The position numbers and the translations under genes are program-made. DNA of 64,000 bases from an uncultured Collinsella sp. (lineage in GTDB: Bacteria > Actinomycetota > Coriobacteriia > Coriobacteriales > Coriobacteriaceae), in the NCBI GenBank assembly GCA_902470765.1, contig CABRHW010000011.1, forward strand, positions 1-64,000, written 5' to 3'. How positions within the stretch are numbered: the first letter of the stretch is position 1; each line of letters starts with the position of its first letter. The notes beneath the pieces were generated by a model. The model was not told the origin of the DNA, made no database searches, and saw only the letters and a program-made list of their open reading frames with translations. Below are positions 23,420 to 32,934 of the stretch, piece after piece.

Positions 23420-25873
23420 TTACATCAAATCATAGGCGTCGACGTCAACGCTCACGCTCACGCCGCGCACAGAGCCCACCTCTTTGAGGCAGGCGTCGAT
23501 ATCATCAGAGACATGGTACCCCACGGGCGACTTCGCAAGCAGATGGAAGCGGTAACGGTCCTTGGCTCTCTCGATTACACACGAAGCCGGGCCCAGCACC
23601 TGCGGCACGGCACTCCCCGCCCGCAAAAAGTCGGGCGCGGCGGCATGCCAGCGGCGCTTGAGGAGCTTTGCGATGCGCCCGATGTAGTCTTGCGCTTCGT
23701 CTCGGTTCGACGACCACACCAAGATGTTGACCAGGCGAACAAACGGCGGGTACAGCGCGTCGCGGCGCTGGTCCAGATCGTAGTCGGTAAAGATCGAACG
23801 GTCGTGCTCAGCGACAGCGCGAATGACCGGATCCTCGGGCAGATAGGTCTGAATGATGACCTCGCCGGGGCGATCGCCGCGACCGGCACGGCCCGCCACC
23901 TGTTCCAGCAAATCGTAGGCGCGCTCCCCTGCGCGAAAATCGGGCAGCTTTAATGCAAAGTCGGCATTGACCACGCCCACGAGCGTGACCTCGGGAAAGT
24001 CAAGGCCCTTGGCAATCATCTGGGTGCCCAGCAGCACCGCGCAATCGGCGGCATCGAACTGCTCGAGCAGCTTTTTGTGCGCGTCCTTGCCGCGCGTGGA
24101 ATCGGCATCCATGCGAATAATGGCGACGTCCTCGGGAAGCATCTGGTGCAGTGCGTCCTCAATCTGCTGCGTGCCCAAACCCATTTTTGCAAGGTAGCGA
24201 CTGCCACATTTTGGACAGCGGCTCGTGGGCGCAGGATATGGCTGCACGCGCCAGGATGACCCGCAGGTATGGCACTGCAGCGTGTGCGTGCGCTCGTGGT
24301 ACGTGAGCGCGGTGGAGCAGTGGTTACAGGTGGGGACGCAGCCGCACTCGCGGCACATCAAAAACGGTGCAAAGCCACGGCGGTTGTGCAGTAACACGGC
24401 CTTCTCGCGGCGCTCGACCACACGCTCCAAGCCCTCAATCAAGGGTTTTGAGAACATGGATCGGCTGCCGTGAGAAAACTCACGGCGCAGGTCGGCAATC
24501 CGAACCGTAGGCAGCACGGCGTGTCCCGGGCGCTCGGGCATCTCGACGCGCGTCCAGGAGGCGCCGTTATACGTGCCACAGCGGCAGCGGTCGAGGGCCT
24601 CGGCTGAAGGCGTGGCCGAGCCCAACACAAGCGGGCAGCGATAGCGGCGAGCCATCTCGGCCGCCACCTCGCGCGCATGGTAGCGCGGGCTGGAGCCCTG
24701 CTTATAGCTGGTCTCGTGCTCTTCGTCGATGATGATGAGGCCCAAATCGCTGAGCGGGCAAAAGAGCGCCGAGCGGGCGCCAACGACCACGCGGGCGGCT
24801 CCACTGGCGACCATATCCCACTGGTCCAGGCGCTCGCCGGCCGAAAGGCGCGAATGAAACACGGCGACCGTCTCGCCAAAGCGCGAGCGGAAGCGGCCGA
24901 CGGTCTGGGCCGTCAGCGAGATCTCGGGCACGAGCACGCAGGCCGAACGACCGGCGGCCAGCACGCGCTCAATCGCCGAAAGGTAAACCTCGGTTTTGCC
25001 GGAGCCGGTGACGCCGTCGACCAGCACCACGTCGCCATGAGCGTCCAGACGGGCGCGCTCAATTTGCGCAAGCGCCTGCTGCTGGCCGTTCGTGAGCGCG
25101 ACCGGCGCCTTGCCGCTTGCCGAGGACAGCGTGGTCTGCTCGCTGCAGCCACGCCAGGCTCGGCGCTCTTCAACCACCACGACGCCGCGTTTTTCGAGTG
25201 CCTTGATGGTCGCCGACATACTGTTATAGAGCAGGTTGAGGTCGCGCGTCGTAACCGGGCCGCACTGGAGCGCCTCGATGAGCTGCCGCTGGCGAACGGC
25301 GGTCTTGGACGGCGTATAGTCGAAGCCCTCGGGCGTGAGCATGACCCAGCGGTTTTGGATAGGCTTGACGGCGGGGCGCTCAACGGCCCATACGCCGTCA
25401 CCGCCCTTGACCACGCGCGGGCTGCCGCCCGGAGGCAAGAACAGGCGCAGGCACTCGGAAAGCGTTGCGACGTAATCGCGGCTCATCCAGCGTGCGATAC
25501 GGGCAGCCTCGGCGGTAAAAAGCGGCTTGCTGAGGATAGCCTCGATGACTTTAATGCGCGCGGGATCGAGAGCGTCGTTACCTTGCAGGTCGGCCAGCTC
25601 GGGCGCAATGTCGACGATGTAGCCCGCGGCCGCACGGTTACCAAAGTGGACCAGGACCGTGGATCCGATCTGCGCCTCGTTGGCAAGGGACCGGGGGATG
25701 CCGTAGGCGAATGGCTCGGACAGCGCACGGGTCGGGATGTCGAGGACCACGCTCGCATAGGCGGCGATGGGCTCAGGTGCGGGCTCGGGCTGCGCCGGGG
25801 CGGCGGCAGGAGCCGCGGACTTCGGAGCTTCCTCCGGTTCCGGCGAACCAAACAGCGAAAGTTGCTCGACCAT
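23420..25873 (-). CDS. priA: Primosomal protein N' (replication restart helicase)
   Basis: The 817-residue protein restarts stalled forks by binding branched DNA and loading the replisome. After an acidic, Pro/Ala-rich leader of about 35 residues comes the 3'-binding domain (DIPTRALSEPFAYGIP at about 49). The helicase follows, with Walker A VDGVTGSGKTEVYL (about 288), DEEH box IIIDEEHE (about 382) and VAGRAGRGDRPGEV (about 670). Zinc-binding cysteines occur as CRECGCVPTCNHC (about 510) and CHTCG / CPKCG (about 540-560). GGAGG precedes the ATG. Length and domain order are normal for the Actinobacterial protein. Confidence 0.95.
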   Translation of the reverse strand: MVEQLSLFGSPEPEEAPKSAAPAAAPAQPEPAPEPIAAYASVVLDIPTRALSEPFAYGIPRSLANEAQIGSTVLVHFGNRAAAGYIVDIAPELADLQGNDALDPARIKVIEAILSKPLFTAEAARIARWMSRDYVATLSECLRLFLPPGGSPRVVKGGDGVWAVERPAVKPIQNRWVMLTPEGFDYTPSKTAVRQRQLIEALQCGPVTTRDLNLLYNSMSATIKALEKRGVVVVEERRAWRGCSEQTTLSSASGKAPVALTNGQQQALAQIERARLDAHGDVVLVDGVTGSGKTEVYLSAIERVLAAGRSACVLVPEISLTAQTVGRFRSRFGETVAVFHSRLSAGERLDQWDMVASGAARVVVGARSALFCPLSDLGLIIIDEEHETSYKQGSSPRYHAREVAAEMARRYRCPLVLGSATPSAEALDRCRCGTYNGASWTRVEMPERPGHAVLPTVRIADLRREFSHGSRSMFSKPLIEGLERVVERREKAVLLHNRRGFAPFLMCRECGCVPTCNHCSTALTYHERTHTLQCHTCGSSWRVQPYPAPTSRCPKCGSRYLAKMGLGTQQIEDALHQMLPEDVAIIRMDADSTRGKDAHKKLLEQFDAADCAVLLGTQMIAKGLDFPEVTLVGVVNADFALKLPDFRAGERAYDLLEQVAGRAGRGDRPGEVIIQTYLPEDPVIRAVAEHDRSIFTDYDLDQRRDALYPPFVRLVNILVWSSNRDEAQDYIGRIAKLLKRRWHAAAPDFLRAGSAVPQVLGPASCVIERAKDRYRFHLLAKSPVGYHVSDDIDACLKEVGSVRGVSVSVDVDAYDLM

Positions 25874-25902
25874 GGCCCCAGCACCTCCTATCCCATACGT
25901 CT

Positions 25903-25938
25903 ACAGAAACAAGAGCCCCGCTCGGGTGAACGGGGCTC
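25903..25938 (-). terminator. Terminator of gltX
   Basis: On the minus strand, GAGCCCCG, a 10-base loop and CGGGGCTC are followed by TTGTTTCT, 24 bases past the gltX stop and ahead of priA. Confidence 0.75.
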
Positions 25939-25961
25939 GGATACATACGTTTGCGCAGCGA

Positions 25962-27437
25962 TTACAGCGCCATCGTGCGGGCGCGGTCGATGCGCGCCAA
26001 GCAATCGTCGCGGCCGACGAGTGCCATGGTCTCGCCCAACGGAGGGCTCACCATGTTGCCGCAAACGGCGACGCGCACGGCCTGGAACACCACGCGCTTC
26101 TTAAGGTCCATCTGCCCGGGCAACGGCTCAAGCGCAGCGTCGATGTTGGCAGCCGTCCACTCGTCCACGCCCTCGAGCGCGCCCTTGGCGGCATCCAGAA
26201 TGGCACCCATGCCCTCCTTGGCCAGGCCCTTGTTGACGGACTTCTCGTCATACTCGAGCGTCTCGGCCGTAGCGAAGATGGGAGCGGCGACGGTCACGGC
26301 GTCGGCCGGCATCTTGGTGCGCGGCTTAACGATGGCGGCAAGCGCGTCGATCCAATCCTCGCCGTACTCGACATTACCCTCGATGAGACCCGCCTCGTGC
26401 AGCTCGGGAACCATGATCTCGTCGGCAAACTGAGCATCGGACATGCCATTGATGTACTCGGCGTTGACCCAGTCGAGCTTCTTGGGGTCGAAGGTCGCCG
26501 GGTTCTTGGAGATGCGGTCGAGCGAGAACTTGCTGGCCAGGACATCGCGCGGGATGATCGTGGTTTCGCCGTCGAGCGACCAGCCGAGCAGCGCCAGGTA
26601 GTTGACAAAGGCGTCGGACAGGTAGCCGGCGTCGCGGTACTCCTCCACCGAGGTGGCGCCGTGGCGCTTGGAGAGCTTTTTGCCGTCGGCGCCCAGGATC
26701 ATGGAGATGTGAGCGAACGTGGGCACGGGAGCGCCGAGGGCCTCGTAGACCATGACCTGACGCGGGGTGTTGGACAGGTGGTCGTCGCCGCGGATGACGT
26801 GGGTGATCTTCATCATGGCGTCGTCGACGACGGTCGCGAAGTTATACGTGGGCGTACCGTCGGAGCGGAAGATGACAAAGTCGTCGAGCTCCTTGGCGTC
26901 GAAGGTCACCTCTCCGTGGACGGCGTCGTGGATGACGACGTCGCCGCGGTCCTCGGGCACCTTGATGCGCAGGACGTAGGACTCCCCGGCCTCGATGCGG
27001 CGGCGGGCCTCCTCGGGATCAAGATCGCGGCAACGGCGCTGATAGCCCTGGAAGGGGTCCTTGCGCTCCTGCGCGGCCTTGCGGTCGGCGTCGAGCTGCT
27101 CCTTGGTGCAGAAGCAGGGATAGGCCTTGCCCTCGTCCCAAAGCTTCTGAGCGGCCTGCTTGTACAGGTCCAGGCGCTCGGTCTGGGCGTAGGGGCCAAA
27201 ATCGCCGCCCACCTCGGGACCCTCGTCCCAGTCCAGGCCCAGCCAACGCATGGCGCGCAGGATGATCTGCGTGTTCTCGTCGGTGGAGCGGGTGGGGTCG
27301 GTGTCGTCGATGCGCAGGATGAACGTGCCGCCGTTTGCGCGGGCGAAAGCCCAGTTATAGATAGCGGTGCGGGCGCCGCCGATGTGCAGCTTGCCCGTCG
27401 GTGAGGGTGCAAAGCGGACGCGAACGTCTGATGCCAT
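25962..27437 (-). CDS. gltX: Glutamyl-tRNA synthetase
   Basis: The 491-residue class I synthetase charges tRNA-Glu. It begins VRVRFAPSPTGKLHIGGART, containing the HIGH-type motif (HIGG), and has the ATP loop KLSKRHGATSV (about 243, KMSKS-type). The stem-contact region and the helical anticodon-binding C-terminus follow. FCTKEQLDA and RRCRDLDPEEAR match the zinc-like loop area of bacterial GltX. GAGGAG lies before the ATG at 27437; an upstream in-frame start at 27476 has no such site. The gene has its own terminator. Two tRNA-Glu(CTC) genes, its substrate, lie 33 kb away. Confidence 0.95.
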   Translation of the reverse strand: MASDVRVRFAPSPTGKLHIGGARTAIYNWAFARANGGTFILRIDDTDPTRSTDENTQIILRAMRWLGLDWDEGPEVGGDFGPYAQTERLDLYKQAAQKLWDEGKAYPCFCTKEQLDADRKAAQERKDPFQGYQRRCRDLDPEEARRRIEAGESYVLRIKVPEDRGDVVIHDAVHGEVTFDAKELDDFVIFRSDGTPTYNFATVVDDAMMKITHVIRGDDHLSNTPRQVMVYEALGAPVPTFAHISMILGADGKKLSKRHGATSVEEYRDAGYLSDAFVNYLALLGWSLDGETTIIPRDVLASKFSLDRISKNPATFDPKKLDWVNAEYINGMSDAQFADEIMVPELHEAGLIEGNVEYGEDWIDALAAIVKPRTKMPADAVTVAAPIFATAETLEYDEKSVNKGLAKEGMGAILDAAKGALEGVDEWTAANIDAALEPLPGQMDLKKRVVFQAVRVAVCGNMVSPPLGETMALVGRDDCLARIDRARTMAL

Positions 27438-27518
27438 GGAAATCTCCTCGATTGCAGGATGGATGTCTAACCGCACCAGTATAAAGCATCAAAGCAACCT
27501 CCGCACAAAGGGCACCGA

Positions 27519-27614
27519 CCTACTCATTGGGGACAGACTTAAATGACCAGTCTTTGGGCAACCTGTCGGCACTTAGGTAAGGCTGGTCATTTAAGTCTGT
27601 CCCCAATGAGTAGG
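27519..27614. repeat. Perfect 32-bp-arm palindrome upstream of metK
   Basis: The arm at 27519-27550 contains TTGGGGACAGACTTAAATGA and is an exact reverse complement of 27583-27614, with a 32-base spacer. The GGGGACAGACTTAAAT word resembles the hairpins linked to REP-associated tyrosine transposases in many bacteria. That resemblance is from memory, not a search. No transposase is in the window. Confidence 0.8.
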
Positions 27615-27671
27615 TGCGGAAAGGGTGTGAATGTTTGATTTACGCGCTATGATGTGCCCTTGCATAGAGAG

Positions 27672-27708
27672 CCCGGCGGAATGGTAACGGTCGCCGGGAC
27701 ACGTTTTT
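27672..27708 (+). promoter_or_regulatory. Terminator-like hairpin in the metK leader
   Basis: CCCGGCG and CGCCGGG enclose a 13-base loop. Five T residues follow after ACACG, and the metK ATG is 13 bases further on. It could act as an attenuator or affect translation. I see no known SAM riboswitch consensus in this leader. Confidence 0.4.
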
Positions 27709-27720
27709 GAAAGGACAATC

Positions 27721-29001
<1,281 letters not shown>

Positions 29002-29040
29002 GCTAACTCGAAAAGCTACAGCCAAATAACAACGCACCAA

Positions 29041-29076
29041 AAGAAGTACCGGCCCCAACCGGTACTTCTTTTTTAT
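29041..29076 (+). terminator. Terminator of metK
   Basis: AAGAAGTACCGG, CCCCAA and CCGGTACTTCTT are followed by TTTTAT, 39 bases after the stop. It is symmetrical enough to work in both directions. Confidence 0.9.
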
Positions 29077-29170
29077 ATAAAACGGTGGTGAAGACGTCTC
29101 GATAAGCAAGGTAAGACAAGTTCCCGGCTAATGAATTTTGCCATCTAGCGACTCCAACCATGTATCCTTA

Positions 29171-29291
29171 GTCCCGAGGGGCGGGGCATAAGGTCGATCG
29201 TGAGTTCCGCACGAGCCGGAGGCCACTTAATGTGGCCTCCGTGCGAGCAGGACTGTCCGAGCAGGCGACCTTATGCCCCGCCCCTCGGGAC
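29171..29291. repeat. Nested 121-bp palindrome in the sdaA leader
   Basis: Outer arms of 26 bp (29171-29196 and 29266-29291, starting GTCCCGAGGGGCGGGG) match perfectly. Inside, CGGAGGCCAC, TTAAT and GTGGCCTCCG form a second hairpin at 29217-29241. It ends 23 bases before the sdaA ATG, so it would be part of any sdaA message that starts upstream of it. Confidence 0.8.
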
Positions 29292-29314
29292 GACGGGATA
29301 GAACAGGAGCGCAT

Positions 29315-30922
29315 ATGGCAGGCAAGCCACAAACACTAGCTACGACCTCGGCATTCGAGATCTTGGGCCCCGTCATGGTCGGCCCCAGCTCATCGCACAC
29401 CGCCGGCGCCCTGCGGTGCGCCCAAGTTGCCGCCAGCCTGCTGGAAGGCCGCATCACCAAAGTCACCTTTGGCCTGTGGAACTCCTTCGCCCACACCTAC
29501 CGCGGCCACGGCACCGACCGTGCGCTCGTCGCGGGCATCCTGGGCCTCGACACCGATGACGAGAACATCAAGCAAGCCTTCGACCTCGCACGCGAGCAGG
29601 GCCTCGAATATCACTTTGACATCAAGGGCGACGACGCCTCCATCCACCCCAATACCGTCGACATCGACATGGTCGACGACACGGGCGCCACGGCACAGGT
29701 TCGCGGCGAGAGCCTGGGCGGTGGCAAGATGCGCATCAGCCGCATTAACGGCGTCGGCGTCGACATCTCGGGTATGTATTCCACGCTCTTCGTGGCGCAC
29801 AAGGACGTTCCCGGCGTGCTCGCCGCGCTCACGAACCTGCTCGCCTACGCCCATGTAAACATCGCGTTTTGCCGTACCTACCGCACCGAGGTGGGCGGCC
29901 AGGCCTACTCCGTCTTTGAGACCGACGGCGCGCCCGACGACACCGTCGTCCCCATGCTACGCAAGCTCGACAATGTCGATTACGCAACGTTTATCGAGCT
30001 CCCCGGTTCTGCCTCGTCGCTCTCTCCCGGCGTCTCGGCCAAAGAGATCTTCGACGACGGTGAGCAGCTGCTCGATGCGTGCGAGGAACTGGGGCTCAGC
30101 ATCGGCGCCGTTATGGCCGTGCGCGAGGCGCGCCTGACCGGCGAGGCGCACGCCGTCGCCGCCATGCGCCGCGTGCTCGACGTCATGCGCGAGGAGACCA
30201 CGGCCCCCATCGCCAATCCGCAGCGTTCGCTCGGCGGGCTTATCGGCGGCGAGGCCAAGCTCATCGAAGCCACCGGCCGCAACGATTTGAGTGCAAACCT
30301 GATGGGCCCCGTTCAGACCGAAGCTGTGGCCCGCGCGATGGCCGTGCTCGAACGCTCCGCCACCATGGGCGTAATCGTCGCAGCTCCGACGGCAGGATCC
30401 GCGGGTGTTGTGCCCGGCTGCGTGCTGGCGCTCGCCGATCACCTTCAGCTCGACGACGAGCAAGTCATGGACGCGCTCTACTGCGCAGCCGCCATCGGCC
30501 TCAACCTCACCACAAGCGCCTGCGTTGCCGGCGCCGAGGGCGGCTGCCAAGCCGAGGTCGGAAGCGCCGCCGCCATGGCAGCCGCCGCGCTGGTGCAGAT
30601 GCTCGGCGGCACGCCCGAGCAGGCGCTTGACGCCAGTTCCATCGCGCTGAGTAACCTACTGGGCCTCGTTTGTGACCCCGTCGGTGGCCTCGTGGAGGTG
30701 CCCTGCCAAAACCGCAACGCCATCGGCGTGGCAGCGGCCTTTAGCTCGGCACAACTCGCCCTCGCAGGCATTAAGAGCCTGGTGCCGTTTGACCAGATGG
30801 CACATGTCATGCTCTCGGTGGGTCACGCGTTGCCGGCCACGCTGCGCGAGACGGCAAAGGGCGGCATCGCGCAGGCTCCGGCCGCACTTTCGGCCTGTGC
30901 AAAATGCGGTGTGTGCGGATAG
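29315..30922 (+). CDS. sdaA: L-serine dehydratase, iron-sulfur type, fused beta and alpha parts
   Basis: The 535-residue protein deaminates L-serine to pyruvate and ammonia using a [4Fe-4S] cluster. The N-terminal beta part begins with LGPVMVGPSSSHTAGALRCA (about 17-36), followed by an ACT-like segment (DVPGVLAALTNLLAYAHVNI at about 163-182). The alpha part has APTAGSAGVVPGCVLAL (about 355), TTSACVAGAEGGCQAEVGSA (about 397-416) and LVCDPVGGLVEVPCQNRNA (about 447-465), in which the conserved Cys residues should hold the cluster. Two genes in Firmicutes are one here, as in many Actinobacteria. CAGGAG lies before the ATG at 29315; an in-frame start at 29273 falls inside the palindrome. Confidence 0.93.
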   Translation: MAGKPQTLATTSAFEILGPVMVGPSSSHTAGALRCAQVAASLLEGRITKVTFGLWNSFAHTYRGHGTDRALVAGILGLDTDDENIKQAFDLAREQGLEYHFDIKGDDASIHPNTVDIDMVDDTGATAQVRGESLGGGKMRISRINGVGVDISGMYSTLFVAHKDVPGVLAALTNLLAYAHVNIAFCRTYRTEVGGQAYSVFETDGAPDDTVVPMLRKLDNVDYATFIELPGSASSLSPGVSAKEIFDDGEQLLDACEELGLSIGAVMAVREARLTGEAHAVAAMRRVLDVMREETTAPIANPQRSLGGLIGGEAKLIEATGRNDLSANLMGPVQTEAVARAMAVLERSATMGVIVAAPTAGSAGVVPGCVLALADHLQLDDEQVMDALYCAAAIGLNLTTSACVAGAEGGCQAEVGSAAAMAAAALVQMLGGTPEQALDASSIALSNLLGLVCDPVGGLVEVPCQNRNAIGVAAAFSSAQLALAGIKSLVPFDQMAHVMLSVGHALPATLRETAKGGIAQAPAALSACAKCGVCG

Positions 30923-30940
30923 CGGCAAAGAACGACTCAA

Positions 30941-30968
30941 AGGTGGGACAAATGTCCCACCTCTTTTG
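30941..30968 (+). terminator. Terminator of sdaA
   Basis: AGGTGGGACA, AA and TGTCCCACCT are followed by CTTTTGAA, 18 bases past the stop. Confidence 0.8.
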
Positions 30969-31071
30969 AATGCCACCGTTTCCGTACCACAAACAGCAGG
31001 GCAATCGCTATAATGCAAGCCCAGTAAAAACACGATGAACCGCAAGGCGAAAATCGAAGGATATGCATACG

Positions 31072-32805
31072 ATGTCGCAAAACGATCGAACTCAACTGAT
31101 TCCCGATCCGCAGCAGCCGAGCAGGCACACCGGCAGCGTTCAGTCGCCGCGTCCTATCGCGCCGAGCCACGGTCAGCAGCGTAGTGCAGCAAACGCTTCC
31201 CAACACCCGAACCAACAGCGACAGCAGCGTCAACAACGTCAGCAGCGCCGGGCAAACGGCAATGCGCCCAAGCAGCCCCCCACGCACGCTCGAGGCGATC
31301 GCGGCCCCGCGCGCAAACCCGCCGAGAACAATAAGTCGGGCAAAAAGACGACGCTCTTTGTCGTCCTGGGTCTTATCGTCATTGTCTATATCGTAGGCGT
31401 CGTAGCGTTTTCGCAGGTAGCCTACCCCAACACCACCATCGCCGGCGTCGACGTCTCGTTCTCCAACGCTTCGTCTGCCGCCACCAAGGTCAATTCGGCA
31501 TGGAAGCACTATAAGCTCGCCGTGACAGGCGATGACTTTAGCTGGACCTATCAGCCCGAGTCCGATGAGCCCATCGTCGACGGCGAAGCTGCCGCAAAAG
31601 AAATCATCAGCCACAACGAAGCCTTTGTATGGCCGGTCCGCCTTGTGGAATCCTTAAGCGGCAAGACCAAAGCAACCGCCACCTCCAACGAAGTCGATCT
31701 TGATCAAGACGTCGACCTGTCCATGCTCTCCGACACCTTTAACCAAAAGCAGTTTGAGAAGGATCTGGGCGCCGCCATCGACGAGTTTAACGAGGGCCGT
31801 TCGGGCACGTTCGAGGCCAATAGCTCCTATGACGAACGGGCCGGCAAGTTTACCGTCGAGAAGGCGCGCTCCAACGAAAAACTCAACCGCGAGCATGTCA
31901 TTAAATATGCCGAGCTCGAGCTTGCCTCGCTGGCCGAAACCGTAGATCTTTCCAAGCTCGGCAACGATGCCTATGAGCCGCTCAATGGAGCGCTGACCGA
32001 TGATCAGATTCAGGCTGCATGTGATGCCGCCAACAACTTCCTGGGCGTCAACGTGACCCTTAAGCTCAACGGCGAGGATGCCGGAAAGGTTGATGGCAGC
32101 TCCGTGTTGCAGTGGATCAGCTTTGCCGATCCGGCCAACCCCACGCTCGATACGTCGCAGATCAGTAGCTGGGCAGCCGAGCTCGCCAACGGCTTTAATA
32201 CCGTGGGCTCCACTCGCTGGTGGACGCGCGCCGATGGCAAGCAGTGCGCCGTCGAAGGCGGTGACTTTGGTTGGTCCATCGACAGCAGCTCGCTCGCCAA
32301 GCAGGTCGAAGACGCTATTAACAACAAGCAGACCGGCGAGATCGAGATCAAGTACTCCCAGAAGGCCGACACCTTTACCGCAAAGGGAGAGCCCGACTGG
32401 AAGGCATACATCGACGTCGACCTGTCCGAGCAGCACGCGCGCTACTATGACGAGAACGGTAATATCGTTTGGGAGGCCAACTTTATTTCCGGCAAACCGG
32501 GCGAAGACGCCACCCTCGAGGGTGTGTGGCAAATCAACAGCAACGACGGCGGCAGCACCCTGATCGGAGCCAAGGACCCCGAGACCGGTAAACCCAAATA
32601 TGAGAGCCCGGTGAGCTACTGGATGCCGTTTGAGGGCAACATGATCGGCTTCCACGACGCCACCTGGCAAAACGACAAGAGCTTCGATAACGCCGAGTCG
32701 TACAAGTGGTGCGGCAGCCACGGTTGCATCAACCTGCGCCTGGCCGACGCCAAGGCACTGCACGATTGCATCAAAGTCGGCCTGTGCGTGGTTGTCCACT
32801 CGTAG
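31072..32805 (+). CDS. Membrane-anchored L,D-transpeptidase (YkuD) with a PG-binding-4 domain
   Basis: The 577-residue protein should form 3-3 crosslinks in peptidoglycan outside the cell. Residues 1-92 are a disordered, basic cytoplasmic stretch with a QQRQQRQQRQQRR repeat (about 48-60). One membrane helix follows (LFVVLGLIVIVYIVGVVAF at about 95-113). The extracellular part has VanW/PG-binding-4-like repeats (ANTTIAGVDVSF-type start). It ends with the YkuD domain, where SHGCINLRLADA carries the catalytic Cys (about 552), with its partner His in IGFHDATWQ (about 525). ATG 31072 lies 11 bases after GAAGG; an ATG at 31063 would be too close to that site. Confidence 0.9.
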   Translation: MSQNDRTQLIPDPQQPSRHTGSVQSPRPIAPSHGQQRSAANASQHPNQQRQQRQQRQQRRANGNAPKQPPTHARGDRGPARKPAENNKSGKKTTLFVVLGLIVIVYIVGVVAFSQVAYPNTTIAGVDVSFSNASSAATKVNSAWKHYKLAVTGDDFSWTYQPESDEPIVDGEAAAKEIISHNEAFVWPVRLVESLSGKTKATATSNEVDLDQDVDLSMLSDTFNQKQFEKDLGAAIDEFNEGRSGTFEANSSYDERAGKFTVEKARSNEKLNREHVIKYAELELASLAETVDLSKLGNDAYEPLNGALTDDQIQAACDAANNFLGVNVTLKLNGEDAGKVDGSSVLQWISFADPANPTLDTSQISSWAAELANGFNTVGSTRWWTRADGKQCAVEGGDFGWSIDSSSLAKQVEDAINNKQTGEIEIKYSQKADTFTAKGEPDWKAYIDVDLSEQHARYYDENGNIVWEANFISGKPGEDATLEGVWQINSNDGGSTLIGAKDPETGKPKYESPVSYWMPFEGNMIGFHDATWQNDKSFDNAESYKWCGSHGCINLRLADAKALHDCIKVGLCVVVHS

Positions 32806-32869
32806 GAAAACACGCCTTCACACAACGGGAAACTGACGCTCCAATCTAACAGTTCCGAAAGAATCCGCC

Positions 32870-32905
32870 ATATGCGCCCGCCTCACGCGACGGGCGCATA
32901 TACTT
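32870..32905 (+). terminator. Hairpin between the L,D-transpeptidase and the efflux operon
   Basis: ATATGCGCCCG and CGGGCGCATAT flank a 10-base loop and are followed by ACTTATT. A longer outer pairing (AGTTCC with GGAACT) is possible. It is a likely terminator of the upstream gene. Confidence 0.6.
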
Positions 32906-32934
32906 ATTGAGGAACTTTCTATAAAGGAGACGCC

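Noticed and set aside
27615..27720. SAM riboswitch before metK
   Set aside because: Only a simple GC hairpin with a short T-run is seen; none of the known SAM aptamer cores could be matched.
31184..31270. CRISPR-like or satellite repeat in the L,D-transpeptidase gene
   Set aside because: The CAG/CAA-rich repetition simply encodes the in-frame QQR tract; there are no spacers.
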